Shown: positions 17,802-26,747, numbered from the stretch's first letter. The stretch is DNA of 64,000 bases from Brochothrix thermosphacta DSM 20171 = FSL F6-1036 (GCF_036884295.1 NZ_CP145608.1:1054001-1118000), one strand, 5' to 3'. Program-made: numbers and translations. The notes: generated from the letters alone by a model not told the origin.

Positions 17802-17840
17802 AAAACGCTTCCCCTCTTTTAGAGGTAAGCGTTAACTTGT
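17802..17840 (+). terminator. terminator after the DUF2339/DUF1648 operon
   Basis: AACGCTT-CCCCTC pairs with GAGG-TAAGCGTT around TTTTA. The downstream T-run is poor on the plus strand, but an A-run precedes the hairpin, so it may serve the convergent gene as well. Confidence 0.55.
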
Positions 17841-17883
17841 AAATGAAGTGTCAACCTTATCGGAAAATCGATGGGTTGGCGCT

Positions 17884-18420
17884 TTATTTATTTTTTTTTG
17901 GCCAAAAGTAGAATGTTAGTGAATATAAGAAATCAAGTGATAAAAAGAATAGCCACAGGTTAATAACATCGGTGAGCCCTTTTGTGTGACTCGTGTTGTC
18001 AATTTGAAGCACCATAATAATTAACAAAATTGATCCAAAGAAACAAGCGTACAGATGGCGAAGCGAGCCCTTTAATTTATAACGGGCTAAAGACTTTCCA
18101 GTTAATTGTTGTGCGATAGGCAACTGTTTTTCGGTAGCAGGCTTAAATTTATTGTCAATCCAAGCAAGAATAGAACGGCCACAAAAAAGCACAAGACCAA
18201 TATATACTGCTGCTAGTCCATGATAGATTGTTGCGATTGTTCCATCTTTTATTGCAATTGTGGTTGCAAATAGTAACGCAAAATCAATGAATAGAGTGCC
18301 GATAAATAAGGTGACGCTTAATTTCTTTGATTTGAAGAGATAACGGCTGATAAATGCTGAAAAAAACACAAGCCAAAATAGAATTTGAGCGAAGAAAATA
18401 AACCAAAAGTTGTGATTCAT
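17884..18420 (-). CDS. small integral membrane protein, function unknown
   Basis: A 178-residue protein with about five hydrophobic segments, starting MNHNFWFIFFAQILFWLVFF. A cytosolic loop with AWIDNKFKPATEKQLP lies near residues 85-110. ATG at 18420 follows a GGAGTAAC-type binding site on the minus strand. No family motif is recognised and no enzymatic residues stand out. It is convergent with the DUF2339 operon and stands alone. Confidence 0.75.
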   Translation of the reverse strand: MNHNFWFIFFAQILFWLVFFSAFISRYLFKSKKLSVTLFIGTLFIDFALLFATTIAIKDGTIATIYHGLAAVYIGLVLFCGRSILAWIDNKFKPATEKQLPIAQQLTGKSLARYKLKGSLRHLYACFFGSILLIIMVLQIDNTSHTKGLTDVINLWLFFLSLDFLYSLTFYFWPKKNK

Positions 18421-18619
18421 GAAGTTACTCCTTTTTTTTACATAATAGTATTATTATAGCATTATTTCAGTTGAAGGACGACTAAAAGTAAAGTAGTAAT
18501 AGCACGGATATTTCGTTTGATGATTGTCGCAAAAGAAGTTTAATTTGCATAAAGAAGGTGAGTTCGTGTAAAATGAAGTAAAAAGCGAACGTATGTTCCT
18601 GTTTGTGAGAGGTGATGGA

Positions 18620-18964
18620 ATGCTATATAATGATCGGAAAATGCTGAAGTGGCAAGGTTTTTTTCTTAGTGAACACAATGAGGCCTTAGCGTTGTCAAAT
18701 GAAAAAGGTCCAGTTGAGGAACAACAATCTTTAGATGTTATCAGTAAAAGGTTAGAGGCTAGTTGGTTGAATAAAACCCCTGTAAACATTCAACAAAATA
18801 TTATGATAAACGGTAGTTATCAATCTGCTATGAGTGGAATCGTCATGGGTTATCATTCAACGGTGGTGTATCTATTAGATGAAGAGACAAATGGTTATTG
18901 CAGTGTTCCTCTTGCAGAAATAAGGCATGTTACTCTGACAACAGAAAAAAAGTGGTATGAATGA
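18620..18964 (+). CDS. YolD-like protein
   Basis: A 114-residue soluble protein. The opening MLYNDRKMLKWQGFFLSEHNEAL matches YolD-like proteins, which begin with a DRGxxKWxxxxLxEH-type motif, and the remaining sequence is a small beta-rich domain (NGSYQSAMSGIVMGYHST). ATG 18620 follows GAGAGGTGAT. Its stop overlaps the start of the Y-family polymerase gene (ATGA), a pairing that is standard for YolD and UvrX/YqjW. It probably acts with or regulates that polymerase during DNA damage, though the family's exact role is not known. Confidence 0.85.
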   Translation: MLYNDRKMLKWQGFFLSEHNEALALSNEKGPVEEQQSLDVISKRLEASWLNKTPVNIQQNIMINGSYQSAMSGIVMGYHSTVVYLLDEETNGYCSVPLAEIRHVTLTTEKKWYE

Positions 18965-20226
18965 AGAACTTTATTTATGAAGAAATGCCAAAACGCGATA
19001 TTCTTTGCATAGACTGTAAATCTTTTTTTGCAAGTGTTGAAAGTGTTAGAAGAGGTGAGCATCCTTTAGAAAGTTTAGTGGTCGTAATGAGTCGTGGTGA
19101 TTCAGCGGGAGGACTTGTTTTAGCATCTTCGCCGCGAGCAAAGGCAGAATATGGCATTAAAACGGGTACGAGACGATATGAGATACAACCAGAATGGCCT
19201 GTTACCATCGTTGAACCAAGAATGAATGATTATATAAAGATGAATTTAAAAGTTAATACGATTTTAAAACGTTATACGGATGATATTAACTGGTTTCCAT
19301 ATAGCATTGATGAGAGCTTTATTGATGTCACGCATTCTCACACGCTGTTCGGAACAACTTTAGAAATTGCGAGAGCTATTCAAACAACTATTTTTAAAGA
19401 ACTGGGTTTGGTTGTTTGCGTTGGAATTGGTGATAACCCTTTATTAGCTAAGTTAGCATTGGATCATGAGGCAAAAGAAAAATACCCTTACTTAGCATAT
19501 TGGAGCTACCAAGATATAGCGAAAATTTGGGCGATTCATCCATTATCTGCGATGTGGGGGATTGGTCATCGTACAGAAAGAACATTACAAAAAATGGGTA
19601 TCTTTACTGTCAAAGCATTGGCAGAGACAGATGTGGCAAGTCTGCAAAAAAAATTAGGTATTATAGGCGAACAACTTTATTATCATGCGCATGGAATTGA
19701 TTATTCTATCTTAGCAGAACGCATACAACCAGTAAGTACAAGTTATGGTACGTCTCAAATTTTGGAACGTGATTATCATAATCCAGCAGATGTGCTGGTT
19801 GTTATTCGTGAAATGGTTGATAAGGTTGCTACGCGTTTACGAAAACATCAACGAGATTGTGAAGTTTTGCATCTAGCAATCAATTATTCAAAAGGCAGTG
19901 AAGTCGCTAGCTTTTCTATTCAACGCAAAATTAATGCAACGAGTTCCACGACAAAGTTACAAGTAGTCGCCGTTAAATTATTTGAAGATAATTATCAAGA
20001 GGGACCGGTGCGTCGTATATCTATAAGCTGTGGTAAAACCGCAGCTAAAAAAACTTCGCAGCTTAACTTGTTTGAAATAATAGAAGAAACTGTCGCAAAT
20101 GAACGTTTAGAACGTACGATTGACTTGATTAGAGAACGTTATGGTTATCGGGCATTAATACATGCTAGCAGCTTGTCTGAAGGGGCGACCGCGATTAAAC
20201 GTTCACGCCTTGTAGGCGGTCATTAA
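18961..20226 (+). CDS. Y-family DNA polymerase (UvrX/YqjW type)
   Basis: A 421-residue translesion polymerase of the UmuC/UvrX branch. The first catalytic acidic motif is ILCIDCKSFFASVE near residue 14, the second is YSIDESFIDV near residue 117, and a helix-hairpin-helix-like segment MWGIGHRTERTLQKMG lies near residue 200. It inserts nucleotides opposite lesions. The gene overlaps yolD by four bases, so translation is coupled. These pairs are often carried on phages and plasmids, but no integrase or phage gene is nearby here. A second Y-family polymerase, dinB, lies at 56594. Confidence 0.9.
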   Translation: MKNFIYEEMPKRDILCIDCKSFFASVESVRRGEHPLESLVVVMSRGDSAGGLVLASSPRAKAEYGIKTGTRRYEIQPEWPVTIVEPRMNDYIKMNLKVNTILKRYTDDINWFPYSIDESFIDVTHSHTLFGTTLEIARAIQTTIFKELGLVVCVGIGDNPLLAKLALDHEAKEKYPYLAYWSYQDIAKIWAIHPLSAMWGIGHRTERTLQKMGIFTVKALAETDVASLQKKLGIIGEQLYYHAHGIDYSILAERIQPVSTSYGTSQILERDYHNPADVLVVIREMVDKVATRLRKHQRDCEVLHLAINYSKGSEVASFSIQRKINATSSTTKLQVVAVKLFEDNYQEGPVRRISISCGKTAAKKTSQLNLFEIIEETVANERLERTIDLIRERYGYRALIHASSLSEGATAIKRSRLVGGH

Positions 20227-20409
20227 AAATAATTTGTTTTTTCGAGACAAAATACTAACTTGATGACAGATAAAATGATAGAATTAGTTTCGACATAAAG
20301 AAAGTTACTATCAAAAAATAAGAGAGACGTTTGTATATTAGGCAAATTGTTTGATAAATTGAAGTTTCAAACTAAACGAGTTTACATATATAAATGAAAG
20401 GTATCGTGT

Positions 20410-21570
20410 ATGAAAAAATACCCATTGCCAATTTGGATGCTCGTGATTGGTGCATTTGCTATCGGAATGACAGAATTTGTTATTATGGGACTATTAACCG
20501 AAGTAGCAACAGATTTGAAAGTAAGCGTGACTCAAGCAGGACAATTGATTACAATGTATGCACTAAGTGTGGCTATAGGTGGTCCAATTGTTGTTTTACT
20601 GACCTATAAATTAAAGCGAAAAACAACGCTTTTAATATTAATGGCCATCTTTATAATAGGCAATGCCATCGCAGGTGTTGCTGATAACTATGGCGTGATG
20701 ATGTTAAGTCGAATTGTCACAGCTTTTGCTCACGGGTCATTCTTTGGCTTAGGTGCGATTATCGCAGCGAGTCTTGTTCCAAAAAATCGCCAAGCAAGTG
20801 CAATGGCGTTAATGTTTTCTGGTTTGGCCGTTGCTAATATTATCGGGGTACCCTTTGGGACGATTATTGGTCAACAATGGGGATGGCGTGCAAGTTTCTT
20901 GATTATTTCTGTTATTGGTATCATTGCTTTTGCGGGCATATGGAAGTTTGTTCCAGCAGCCGAACAACGTAAAGAAGTCTCGATTAAAACAGAACTGAGT
21001 ATTTTGAAATCCGGTAGTATGTGGACGACGCTATTGATTTCGACATTCAGTTTCAGTAGTGTGTTTGCCTTTTTCACTTATATTTCACCGATTTTACGAG
21101 AAGTAAGTGGCTACGACGATAATGGTGTTGCTCTTGTCTTGATCATTTTTGGTGTGGGTGTAACGATTGGTAACTTGGTCGGTGGTAGAATTGCTGACTG
21201 GAATATTAATAAAGGTCTGATTATTCTGCTTGTATTATTAGAAATCTGGTTTGTAGTCCTTTATTTTATACAATTCAATTTCTATTTGGTGCCGTTTGGT
21301 GTATTTATCTTTGGTATCATCGCTTTTGGTTTGACACCAAGTTTACAATTTAGAAGCATGAAATTATCTCTACAAGCGCCAACGCTGGGGAGTACATTGA
21401 ATCAGTCGGCAATGAATGTGGGAAATGCATTAGGAGCTTTCTTTGGAGGAATAATTATTACAGTATTGCCTTTACAATTCGTTGTTTTAACAGCACCGCT
21501 TTTATCTTTGGTTGGACTTGTCTTACTTTTAGCTCAGATATCTTACGACAAACGGAAACAGATTGTTTAA
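20410..21570 (+). CDS. MFS transporter, AraJ/YdhP-like
   Basis: A 386-residue major facilitator with 12 hydrophobic segments. The opening LPIWMLVIGAFAIGMTEFVIMGLL is typical of the AraJ/PbuE/YdhP drug or arabinose-efflux subgroup, with the N-terminal GPIVVLLTYKLKRKTTL loop serving as the MFS motif A region. It probably exports a drug or metabolite by proton antiport. GAAAGG ends 9 bases before ATG 20410. The gene is preceded by a 180-base AT-rich spacer without a clear terminator. The substrate cannot be assigned. Confidence 0.85.
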   Translation: MKKYPLPIWMLVIGAFAIGMTEFVIMGLLTEVATDLKVSVTQAGQLITMYALSVAIGGPIVVLLTYKLKRKTTLLILMAIFIIGNAIAGVADNYGVMMLSRIVTAFAHGSFFGLGAIIAASLVPKNRQASAMALMFSGLAVANIIGVPFGTIIGQQWGWRASFLIISVIGIIAFAGIWKFVPAAEQRKEVSIKTELSILKSGSMWTTLLISTFSFSSVFAFFTYISPILREVSGYDDNGVALVLIIFGVGVTIGNLVGGRIADWNINKGLIILLVLLEIWFVVLYFIQFNFYLVPFGVFIFGIIAFGLTPSLQFRSMKLSLQAPTLGSTLNQSAMNVGNALGAFFGGIIITVLPLQFVVLTAPLLSLVGLVLLLAQISYDKRKQIV

Positions 21571-21598
21571 AAGAAGATAAAATAAAAAGATAAGAAGC

Positions 21599-21627
21599 TT
21601 GACAATTAGTCTAAATAATTGTAAATT
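21599..21627 (+). promoter_or_regulatory. promoter of the peptide-transporter operon
   Basis: TTGACA (21599-21604), a 17-base spacer and TAAATT (21622-21627) form a good sigma-A promoter, with the start codon about 70 bases downstream. Confidence 0.6.
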
Positions 21628-21699
21628 ATATTTAATTCACACTCGTTCACTTGGAATTGGAAAAGTGTAGAAAAAGAGATGTTTAGGGGGAGAAATAAA

Positions 21700-23274
21700 A
21701 TGAAAAAAGTTTTATTAGGTACGTTAATCGCTGTTTTTGCAGTGGTGTTAGCGGCGTGTGGTAATTCAGGCAGTTCAACAAAAGAGTCGTCTGGTAAAGG
21801 TGGGGTAGATCCAGATGGTTCACTCATTATTGGTGTAGCAGGTGACCCGAGTGTTATGAACCCAAACTACGCTTCAGATCGTGTTACTTTAACTTTGCAA
21901 GAAGCACTTTATGCACCGTTATTTTGGGAACTTGATGGTAAACCAGCATTAGCTAAAAGCCTCGATGTTTCTGATGACAGTCTTGTGTATACAGTTAAAT
22001 TAAAAGATGGCTTGAAATGGCATGATGGTAAAGATTTAACAGCTAAAGATGTTGTATTTACAGTTGAATCAACTTTAGATGAGAAACAAAACTCTTCTAA
22101 CCGTGGTAAATTTGTATTTGATGGTAAACCATTAAAAGTAGAAGCAGTAGATAAAACAACCGTTAAATTTACATTACCAACAGCATCTCCAGCTTTTGAA
22201 GAGACATTAAACACATTCTACCCAATTCCTGAACATATTTTTGCAGGTGTTGACAATATTGAGAAAAGTGATAAAAATAAAAAACCAGTAGGTTCTGGAC
22301 CTTTCCAATTTGTTGAATATAAATCAGGTGAATATGTTGCATTAAAACGTTTTGATGATTATTTTGGTGGTAAACCAAAATTAGCTAAATTAACATTCCG
22401 TATCACAAAAGACCAAAATGCAGCAAATCTAGCTTTACAAAACGGTGAAATTAATTTAAAATCAATTCAACCAGCTGATCGTAAAAAGGTTGAAAAAGCT
22501 AGTGATGTTGATATTATCACATACCCAGAAAACCGTTTAAGCTACTTAGCATTTAACCAAAATCAAGAAGCTTTAAAATCAAAAGAATTACGTCAAGCAT
22601 TATCTTATGCACTTGATCGTAAAGAATTAATTGATGCAGCATATGGTTCAGATGAATATGCAAAACCAGCAAGTTCATTCTTAACAGAGAACACAAAATT
22701 CTTCACTAAAGACGTTGAAACTTATAATACTAACCTAGATAAAGCAAAAGAGTTAGTTGATAAAAGTGGTTTTGATAAATCAACGAAATTAAGTATTTAT
22801 TACTTGAACAACAGTAAAGCACAAGAAAGTATTGCGCTTTATGTACAACAAGAATACAAAAAAATCGGTGTGAACTTGGAATTGAAACCAACTGACCCGA
22901 ATGCGTTAAGCAACATTACGTTAGACCGTAAAAATAAAGATTACTCAATTGCAATTAATGGTTATATCATGGGTAATGATCCAGATGCATACAAAACATT
23001 ATTCCTTAGTGATTCACCATATAACTATAGTAACAACCACGATAAAAAGTTAGATGAACTATTCAATAAAGGTGCCGTTACTGTTGATGATAAAGCGCGT
23101 GAAGCAGTTTATGTTGATGTTCAAAAAAACATTGCTGACAATGCAGTCATTTACCCAATTTCATATGATAATGCGGTATTGGCATTAGATAAACGTTTTG
23201 CAGGTGTTAAAGAAGCAGAACCACAACCTGTATCAATGTTTAAAGATTACTCTAAACTTTATTTGAAAAAATAA
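21700..23274 (+). CDS. oligopeptide ABC transporter substrate-binding lipoprotein
   Basis: A 524-residue family 5 binding protein (OppA/AppA/DppA). It opens with a lipoprotein signal peptide and lipobox, VVLAACGNS, with Cys near residue 20, so it is anchored outside the membrane. LKDGLKWHDGKDLTAKDVVF near residue 105 is the family signature region. ATG 21700 follows AGGGGGAG. A terminator-like hairpin separates it from the permease genes, which usually gives an excess of binding protein over permease. Peptides are the likely ligand, but nickel or sugars occur in the family too. Confidence 0.92.
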   Translation: MKKVLLGTLIAVFAVVLAACGNSGSSTKESSGKGGVDPDGSLIIGVAGDPSVMNPNYASDRVTLTLQEALYAPLFWELDGKPALAKSLDVSDDSLVYTVKLKDGLKWHDGKDLTAKDVVFTVESTLDEKQNSSNRGKFVFDGKPLKVEAVDKTTVKFTLPTASPAFEETLNTFYPIPEHIFAGVDNIEKSDKNKKPVGSGPFQFVEYKSGEYVALKRFDDYFGGKPKLAKLTFRITKDQNAANLALQNGEINLKSIQPADRKKVEKASDVDIITYPENRLSYLAFNQNQEALKSKELRQALSYALDRKELIDAAYGSDEYAKPASSFLTENTKFFTKDVETYNTNLDKAKELVDKSGFDKSTKLSIYYLNNSKAQESIALYVQQEYKKIGVNLELKPTDPNALSNITLDRKNKDYSIAINGYIMGNDPDAYKTLFLSDSPYNYSNNHDKKLDELFNKGAVTVDDKAREAVYVDVQKNIADNAVIYPISYDNAVLALDKRFAGVKEAEPQPVSMFKDYSKLYLKK

Positions 23275-23292
23275 CAGGCATCAGCTGTTAAA

Positions 23293-23333
23293 AAAACTGG
23301 TCGACCACCTCTGTGTGGGTGACCAGTTTTTTA
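23293..23333 (+). terminator. attenuating hairpin between binding protein and permeases
   Basis: ACTGGTCGACCACC pairs with GGGTGACCAGT, with imperfect pairing, followed by six T. The permease genes begin 30 bases later with no new promoter obvious, so partial read-through is likely. Confidence 0.8.
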
Positions 23334-23362
23334 CTCTTTAGGAAAAAGGTAGGAGATATAGA

Positions 23363-24313
23363 ATGATCCGAACAATAATAAAGCGCGTCTTACAAATGAT
23401 ACCGATGTTATTTGTCATTTCGTTAATTTCATTTGCGCTCATCAAACTCGCACCTGGTGATCCGATTAACTCCTTTGTGACACCTGACATGAACCCTGAT
23501 GATGTCGAACGTATTCGTCAAAGTTTAGGATTAGATCAACCCATTTATGTGCAGTATATTCGCTGGTTAGCCAATGTATTCCAAGGAAACTTTGGGTATT
23601 CAATCAGCAATAGCCAACCTGTGCTGGAACAAATTTTGGAACGTATTCCTGCAACTTTAGGTTTAATGGGAACATCGCTCTTTTTAACATTGTTATTATC
23701 AATCCCATTAGGATTGGTAGCAGCAGCTTATGAAGATCGTTGGATCGATAAGTTTCTGAATGGTCTTTCGTATGTAGGTATCTCGATACCAGTATTCTGG
23801 TTTGGGATGATTTTAATTGATTTCTTTTCGATTCGACTAGGATGGTTCCCTAGTTTAGGGATGCGAACGATTGGCGAAACCTCGTTTTCGGATATGGCAT
23901 GGCATGCTGTTTTGCCTGTAGTCACATTAACTTTTCAAGGGTGCGCTTCGTATTACCGTTACGTACGTTCGAATACAATCAATCAATTAAAAGAGGATTA
24001 CGTGTTGTTTGGTTATGCAAAAGGCTTATCTAAATTACAGGTTTTAGCACGACACGTATTAAAAAATGCGTTGTTGCCAGTTATTACGTTATTAGGTATG
24101 TCTTTGCCGCAAATTATTAGTGGCGCGTTTATTACTGAAAGTATTTTTTCATGGCCGGGTATGGGAAGTTTAGGTATTAATGCCATCTTCCAATTAGATT
24201 ATCCAGTTATCATGGCAATTACTTTATTCTCGGCATTATTATTAATAATCGGAAACTTATTAGCAGATATAGCATACACAATAATTGATCCACGCATCAG
24301 GGAAAAGGAGTGA
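23363..24313 (+). CDS. peptide ABC transporter permease, OppB type
   Basis: A 316-residue inner-membrane permease with six hydrophobic segments. It starts MIRTIIKRVLQMIPMLFVIS, has the family's APGDPI segment near residue 30, and carries the ATPase-contacting EAA loop near DYVLFGYAKGLSKLQVLARH at about 210. ATG 23363 follows GGTAGGAGAT. Its last bases run to within 8 bases of the next start, so the two permeases are translated together. It forms the heterodimeric channel with the OppC-type protein. Confidence 0.92.
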   Translation: MIRTIIKRVLQMIPMLFVISLISFALIKLAPGDPINSFVTPDMNPDDVERIRQSLGLDQPIYVQYIRWLANVFQGNFGYSISNSQPVLEQILERIPATLGLMGTSLFLTLLLSIPLGLVAAAYEDRWIDKFLNGLSYVGISIPVFWFGMILIDFFSIRLGWFPSLGMRTIGETSFSDMAWHAVLPVVTLTFQGCASYYRYVRSNTINQLKEDYVLFGYAKGLSKLQVLARHVLKNALLPVITLLGMSLPQIISGAFITESIFSWPGMGSLGINAIFQLDYPVIMAITLFSALLLIIGNLLADIAYTIIDPRIREKE

Positions 24314-24320
24314 GGGAACG

Positions 24321-25211
24321 ATGTCAGGCTTTGAATTTGTAAAAAAACATAATGAAGGCTTTGTTAAAGAAGCAGGCGTTGTGCAAAAAACACGTAATAG
24401 CAGTACTTGGCGATTTATTTTAGCAGATAAACGTGCAATATTTGCAATCAGTGTACTAGTGATTTTGAGCGTTGCCTCACTGTTAGCCTTTTTAACACCC
24501 TATGATCAAAATGCTTTATCCATCCAAGATAAGCTCTTACCGCCTAGTGGTTCTCACTGGTTTGGAACGGATGATCATGGCCGTGATTATTTCACGAGGG
24601 TTCTATATGGTGGGCGTATTTCAATTGCAGTAGGTGTATTATCGATGATAATCGCCATTGTTGTAGGTACGCTTGCAGGAACAATCAGTGGTTATTTTGG
24701 CGGAGTGATTGATAATTTAATGATGCGATTCCTTGATATTTTTATGTCAATTCCATCATTTTTCCTTTTGATGATTTTAAATGCTTACTTAAAACCAGGA
24801 ATTGGAAATATTATCGTTATCATTGGTTTGCTTTCGTGGATGGATGTTGCGCGGATTGTTCGTGCTGAAACACTAACCTTAAAAGGGCGTGAATTCGTCA
24901 TGTATGCTCAATCCTCTGGTGCAGGATTTATGCGTATCATTTTGAAGCATATTATTCCTAATGCGATACCTTCTATAGTAGTTGCAGCATCTCTTAATGT
25001 CGCTGGGGCTATCTTAACAGAATCAGCATTGAGCTTCTTAGGACTAGGCGTTCAACAACCAAATGCTTCATGGGGAAGTATGTTGAACAATGCACAAGGT
25101 TACATGGGAGATGCTACGTACCTAGCTATTTTCCCAGGACTGCTAATTTTACTGACAATTTTGTCGTTCAACATTTTAGGAGATGTATTTAGAAAAGCAA
25201 TGGCTAGATAA
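24321..25211 (+). CDS. peptide ABC transporter permease, OppC type
   Basis: A 296-residue permease with an N-terminal cytosolic stretch and six hydrophobic segments, including HWFGTDDHGRDYFTRVLYGG near residue 85, the OppC signature, and the EAA loop FVMYAQSSGAGFMRIILKH. ATG 24321 follows AAGGAGTGAGG. In ordinary opp/app operons two ATPase genes follow, but here the gene is followed by a 936-base repeat region. The transporter must borrow ATPases encoded elsewhere, or has lost them. Confidence 0.92.
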   Translation: MSGFEFVKKHNEGFVKEAGVVQKTRNSSTWRFILADKRAIFAISVLVILSVASLLAFLTPYDQNALSIQDKLLPPSGSHWFGTDDHGRDYFTRVLYGGRISIAVGVLSMIIAIVVGTLAGTISGYFGGVIDNLMMRFLDIFMSIPSFFLLMILNAYLKPGIGNIIVIIGLLSWMDVARIVRAETLTLKGREFVMYAQSSGAGFMRIILKHIIPNAIPSIVVAASLNVAGAILTESALSFLGLGVQQPNASWGSMLNNAQGYMGDATYLAIFPGLLILLTILSFNILGDVFRKAMAR

Positions 25212-25216
25212 ATGCG

Positions 25217-25327
25217 AAAGCAAAACCAAACGTTTAGCTCCAAAGAAATTGGAACACTTGAATGAGCGACTCTTTTCATCGGGGTGAGAGAGTGAAATTT
25301 AGCAGGAGTTGTTTGGCATTTGTTAGA
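25217..25327. repeat. 111-base direct repeat, copy 1
   Basis: This segment recurs at 25458-25568, offset 241, with only a few differences (for example ACACTTG against ACTCTTG, and GGGGTGAG against GGGTTGAG). A more diverged part continues for about 40 further bases in both copies. It starts 6 bases after the oppC-type stop. No protein is plausible in it. Confidence 0.9.
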
Positions 25328-25457
25328 CACAAATAAAGGCACTCTCAAGCCCACTCAGAACTGAAGAGATTGGAAAAGAATGATTAGCGATTATTTTTAT
25401 CGCTATGAGTCTCTTTGAAATCTCACAAGTTTTGGCTTGAAGTGCTAGATACAAATA

Positions 25458-25568
25458 AAAGCAAAACCAAACGTTTAGCTCCAAAGAAATTGGAACTCTT
25501 GAATGAGCGACTCTTTTCATCGGGTTGAGAGAGTGAAATTTAGCAGGAGTTGTTTGGCATTTGTTAGA
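25458..25568. repeat. 111-base direct repeat, copy 2
   Basis: Near-identical to 25217-25327. The 130 bases between the copies (25328-25457) share only a degenerate tail with the bases after copy 2. This makes a duplicated intergenic module rather than an insertion sequence, as no transposase or terminal inverted repeats are seen. Confidence 0.9.
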
Positions 25569-25661
25569 GAATAGCGAAAGCACTTTCACACCTATTTAAA
25601 ACTGAAGAGGCTTGAGAAAATACCATTTTGACATTTTGTCAGGATGGTATTTTTGAAATTA

Positions 25662-25746
25662 CTGTTATCGTAGCGAATTTATTCGCTTACGAGAACAGTA
25701 TGGGTGCTACTACCGTAGCGGATTTATCCGCTTTACGGGAGTAGTA
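25662..25746. repeat. twin palindromic hairpins in the intergenic region
   Basis: Two hairpins of the same design stand in tandem. The first is GTTATCGTAGCGAA-TTTA-TTCGCTTACGAGAAC, the second TACTACCGTAGCGGA-TTTA-TCCGCTTTACGGGAGTA. Each has a TTTA loop and one bulge. Degenerate copies of the surrounding AGTATGGGACGGAGCGAAAGCGAGTACC-type text follow to about 25825. They resemble extragenic palindromic repeats. The rest of the region, 25826-26147, is AT-rich without recognisable genes. Confidence 0.75.
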
Positions 25747-26116
25747 TGGGACGGAGCGAAAGCGAGTACCAAACGATGTGTTAAGCAGTAAGAGCACCAA
25801 ACGGACGGAGCGGAAGCGAATACCAATCCTTATATCAATTCCTTAAGAGTACTAATCCAATGTTTTAGTTTTGGATTTTGGAGACAAAAAGCGGTAGAGA
25901 CCTTGCTATTTAAAACTTGATTTTTAGATCTGATTTTTTGATTATGAAATTTTCATAAGAGAGACACCTTTGAAAATGGTCTGTTTTAGGAGGTTGCTAT
26001 TTTTCAAGAAATATATATTTAAAAACAGGGCTACTCTGAGATGTTATAGAACAGGCGTTTTTCATTACATTTGTAATGGGTAAAATGACAGGATAGCTAA
26101 AAAGTGAAATATAGTC

Positions 26117-26122
26117 TATAAT
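26117..26122 (+). promoter_or_regulatory. -10 box of the ECF S-component gene
   Basis: TATAAT stands 25 bases before the start codon, with AAAGGAGGAG between. No clear -35 box and no recognised vitamin riboswitch are seen in the upstream 100 bases. Confidence 0.4.
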
Positions 26123-26147
26123 TATTTTTTATAAAGGAGGAGACGCT

Positions 26148-26747
26148 ATGCAGAATTCAAAAAACAAAACATTACGTTTAACGTTACTCGGTGTATTATC
26201 AGCAATTATTATTATTCAAACTTTTGTGCCTTTTCTTGGATATATTCCATTAGGCGTATTAAATATTACAATTATCCCTGTAACGGTAATTGTAGCAGCA
26301 GTAGTTTTAGGACCGAAAGAAGGAGCCATTATTGGAGGTGTTTGGGGACTCATTGTTTTTATACGAGCTTACACAATGCCAACAAGTCCAATGGCTGCTT
26401 ATGTTTTCACAAATCCGATTATTTCTATTTTGCCAAGAATTTTAATTGGATTATTGGCAGGTTATGCCTATAATGGGTTTACTAAGTTAAAGATGCGACG
26501 CTCGTTGGCGTTAGTATTATCAGGAGTGATAGGTTCACTTGTTAATACTGTGCTAGTCTTAGGGTTGATCTATGTGTTTTATAAAGAAGTTTATGCAAGT
26601 GTTTCAAACATTGCTAACGATCAGGTTATAGGAGCGTTATTAGCAATAGTAGGTACTAACGGTATATTTGAAGCAGTCTTCGCCGGAATTGTTGTACCAA
26701 TTATTGCACGCCCATTAATGGGACGCTGGCGAAACCGACTGAAGTGA
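26148..26747 (+). CDS. ECF transporter S component (vitamin-type substrate binder)
   Basis: A 199-residue membrane protein with about six hydrophobic segments. Characteristic features are TIIPVTVIVAAVVLGPKEGA near residue 45 and the ILPRILIGLLAGYAYNG stretch near residue 100, the pattern of PanT-like S components of energy-coupling factor transporters. These bind one vitamin or ion and use a shared EcfAAT module encoded elsewhere. ATG 26148 follows AAAGGAGGAGACG. Pantothenate is a reasonable guess from the family, but no riboswitch or metabolic neighbour fixes the substrate. It lies alone between two repeat-rich regions. Confidence 0.82.
   Translation: MQNSKNKTLRLTLLGVLSAIIIIQTFVPFLGYIPLGVLNITIIPVTVIVAAVVLGPKEGAIIGGVWGLIVFIRAYTMPTSPMAAYVFTNPIISILPRILIGLLAGYAYNGFTKLKMRRSLALVLSGVIGSLVNTVLVLGLIYVFYKEVYASVSNIANDQVIGALLAIVGTNGIFEAVFAGIVVPIIARPLMGRWRNRLK

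Noticed and set aside
18620-20226. Prophage or integrative element around the YolD/UvrX pair
   Set aside because: No integrase, attachment repeats, phage structural genes or mobilisation genes nearby.
25100-25589. Two similar minus-strand open frames of 84 and 88 codons in the repeat region
   Set aside because: Their similarity comes from the 111-base direct repeat itself. One overlaps the oppC gene, and there is no binding site or family match.
26041-26147. Vitamin riboswitch before the ECF S-component
   Set aside because: No THI, RFN, cobalamin or preQ1 core motif is seen; only a -10 box and ribosome binding site.
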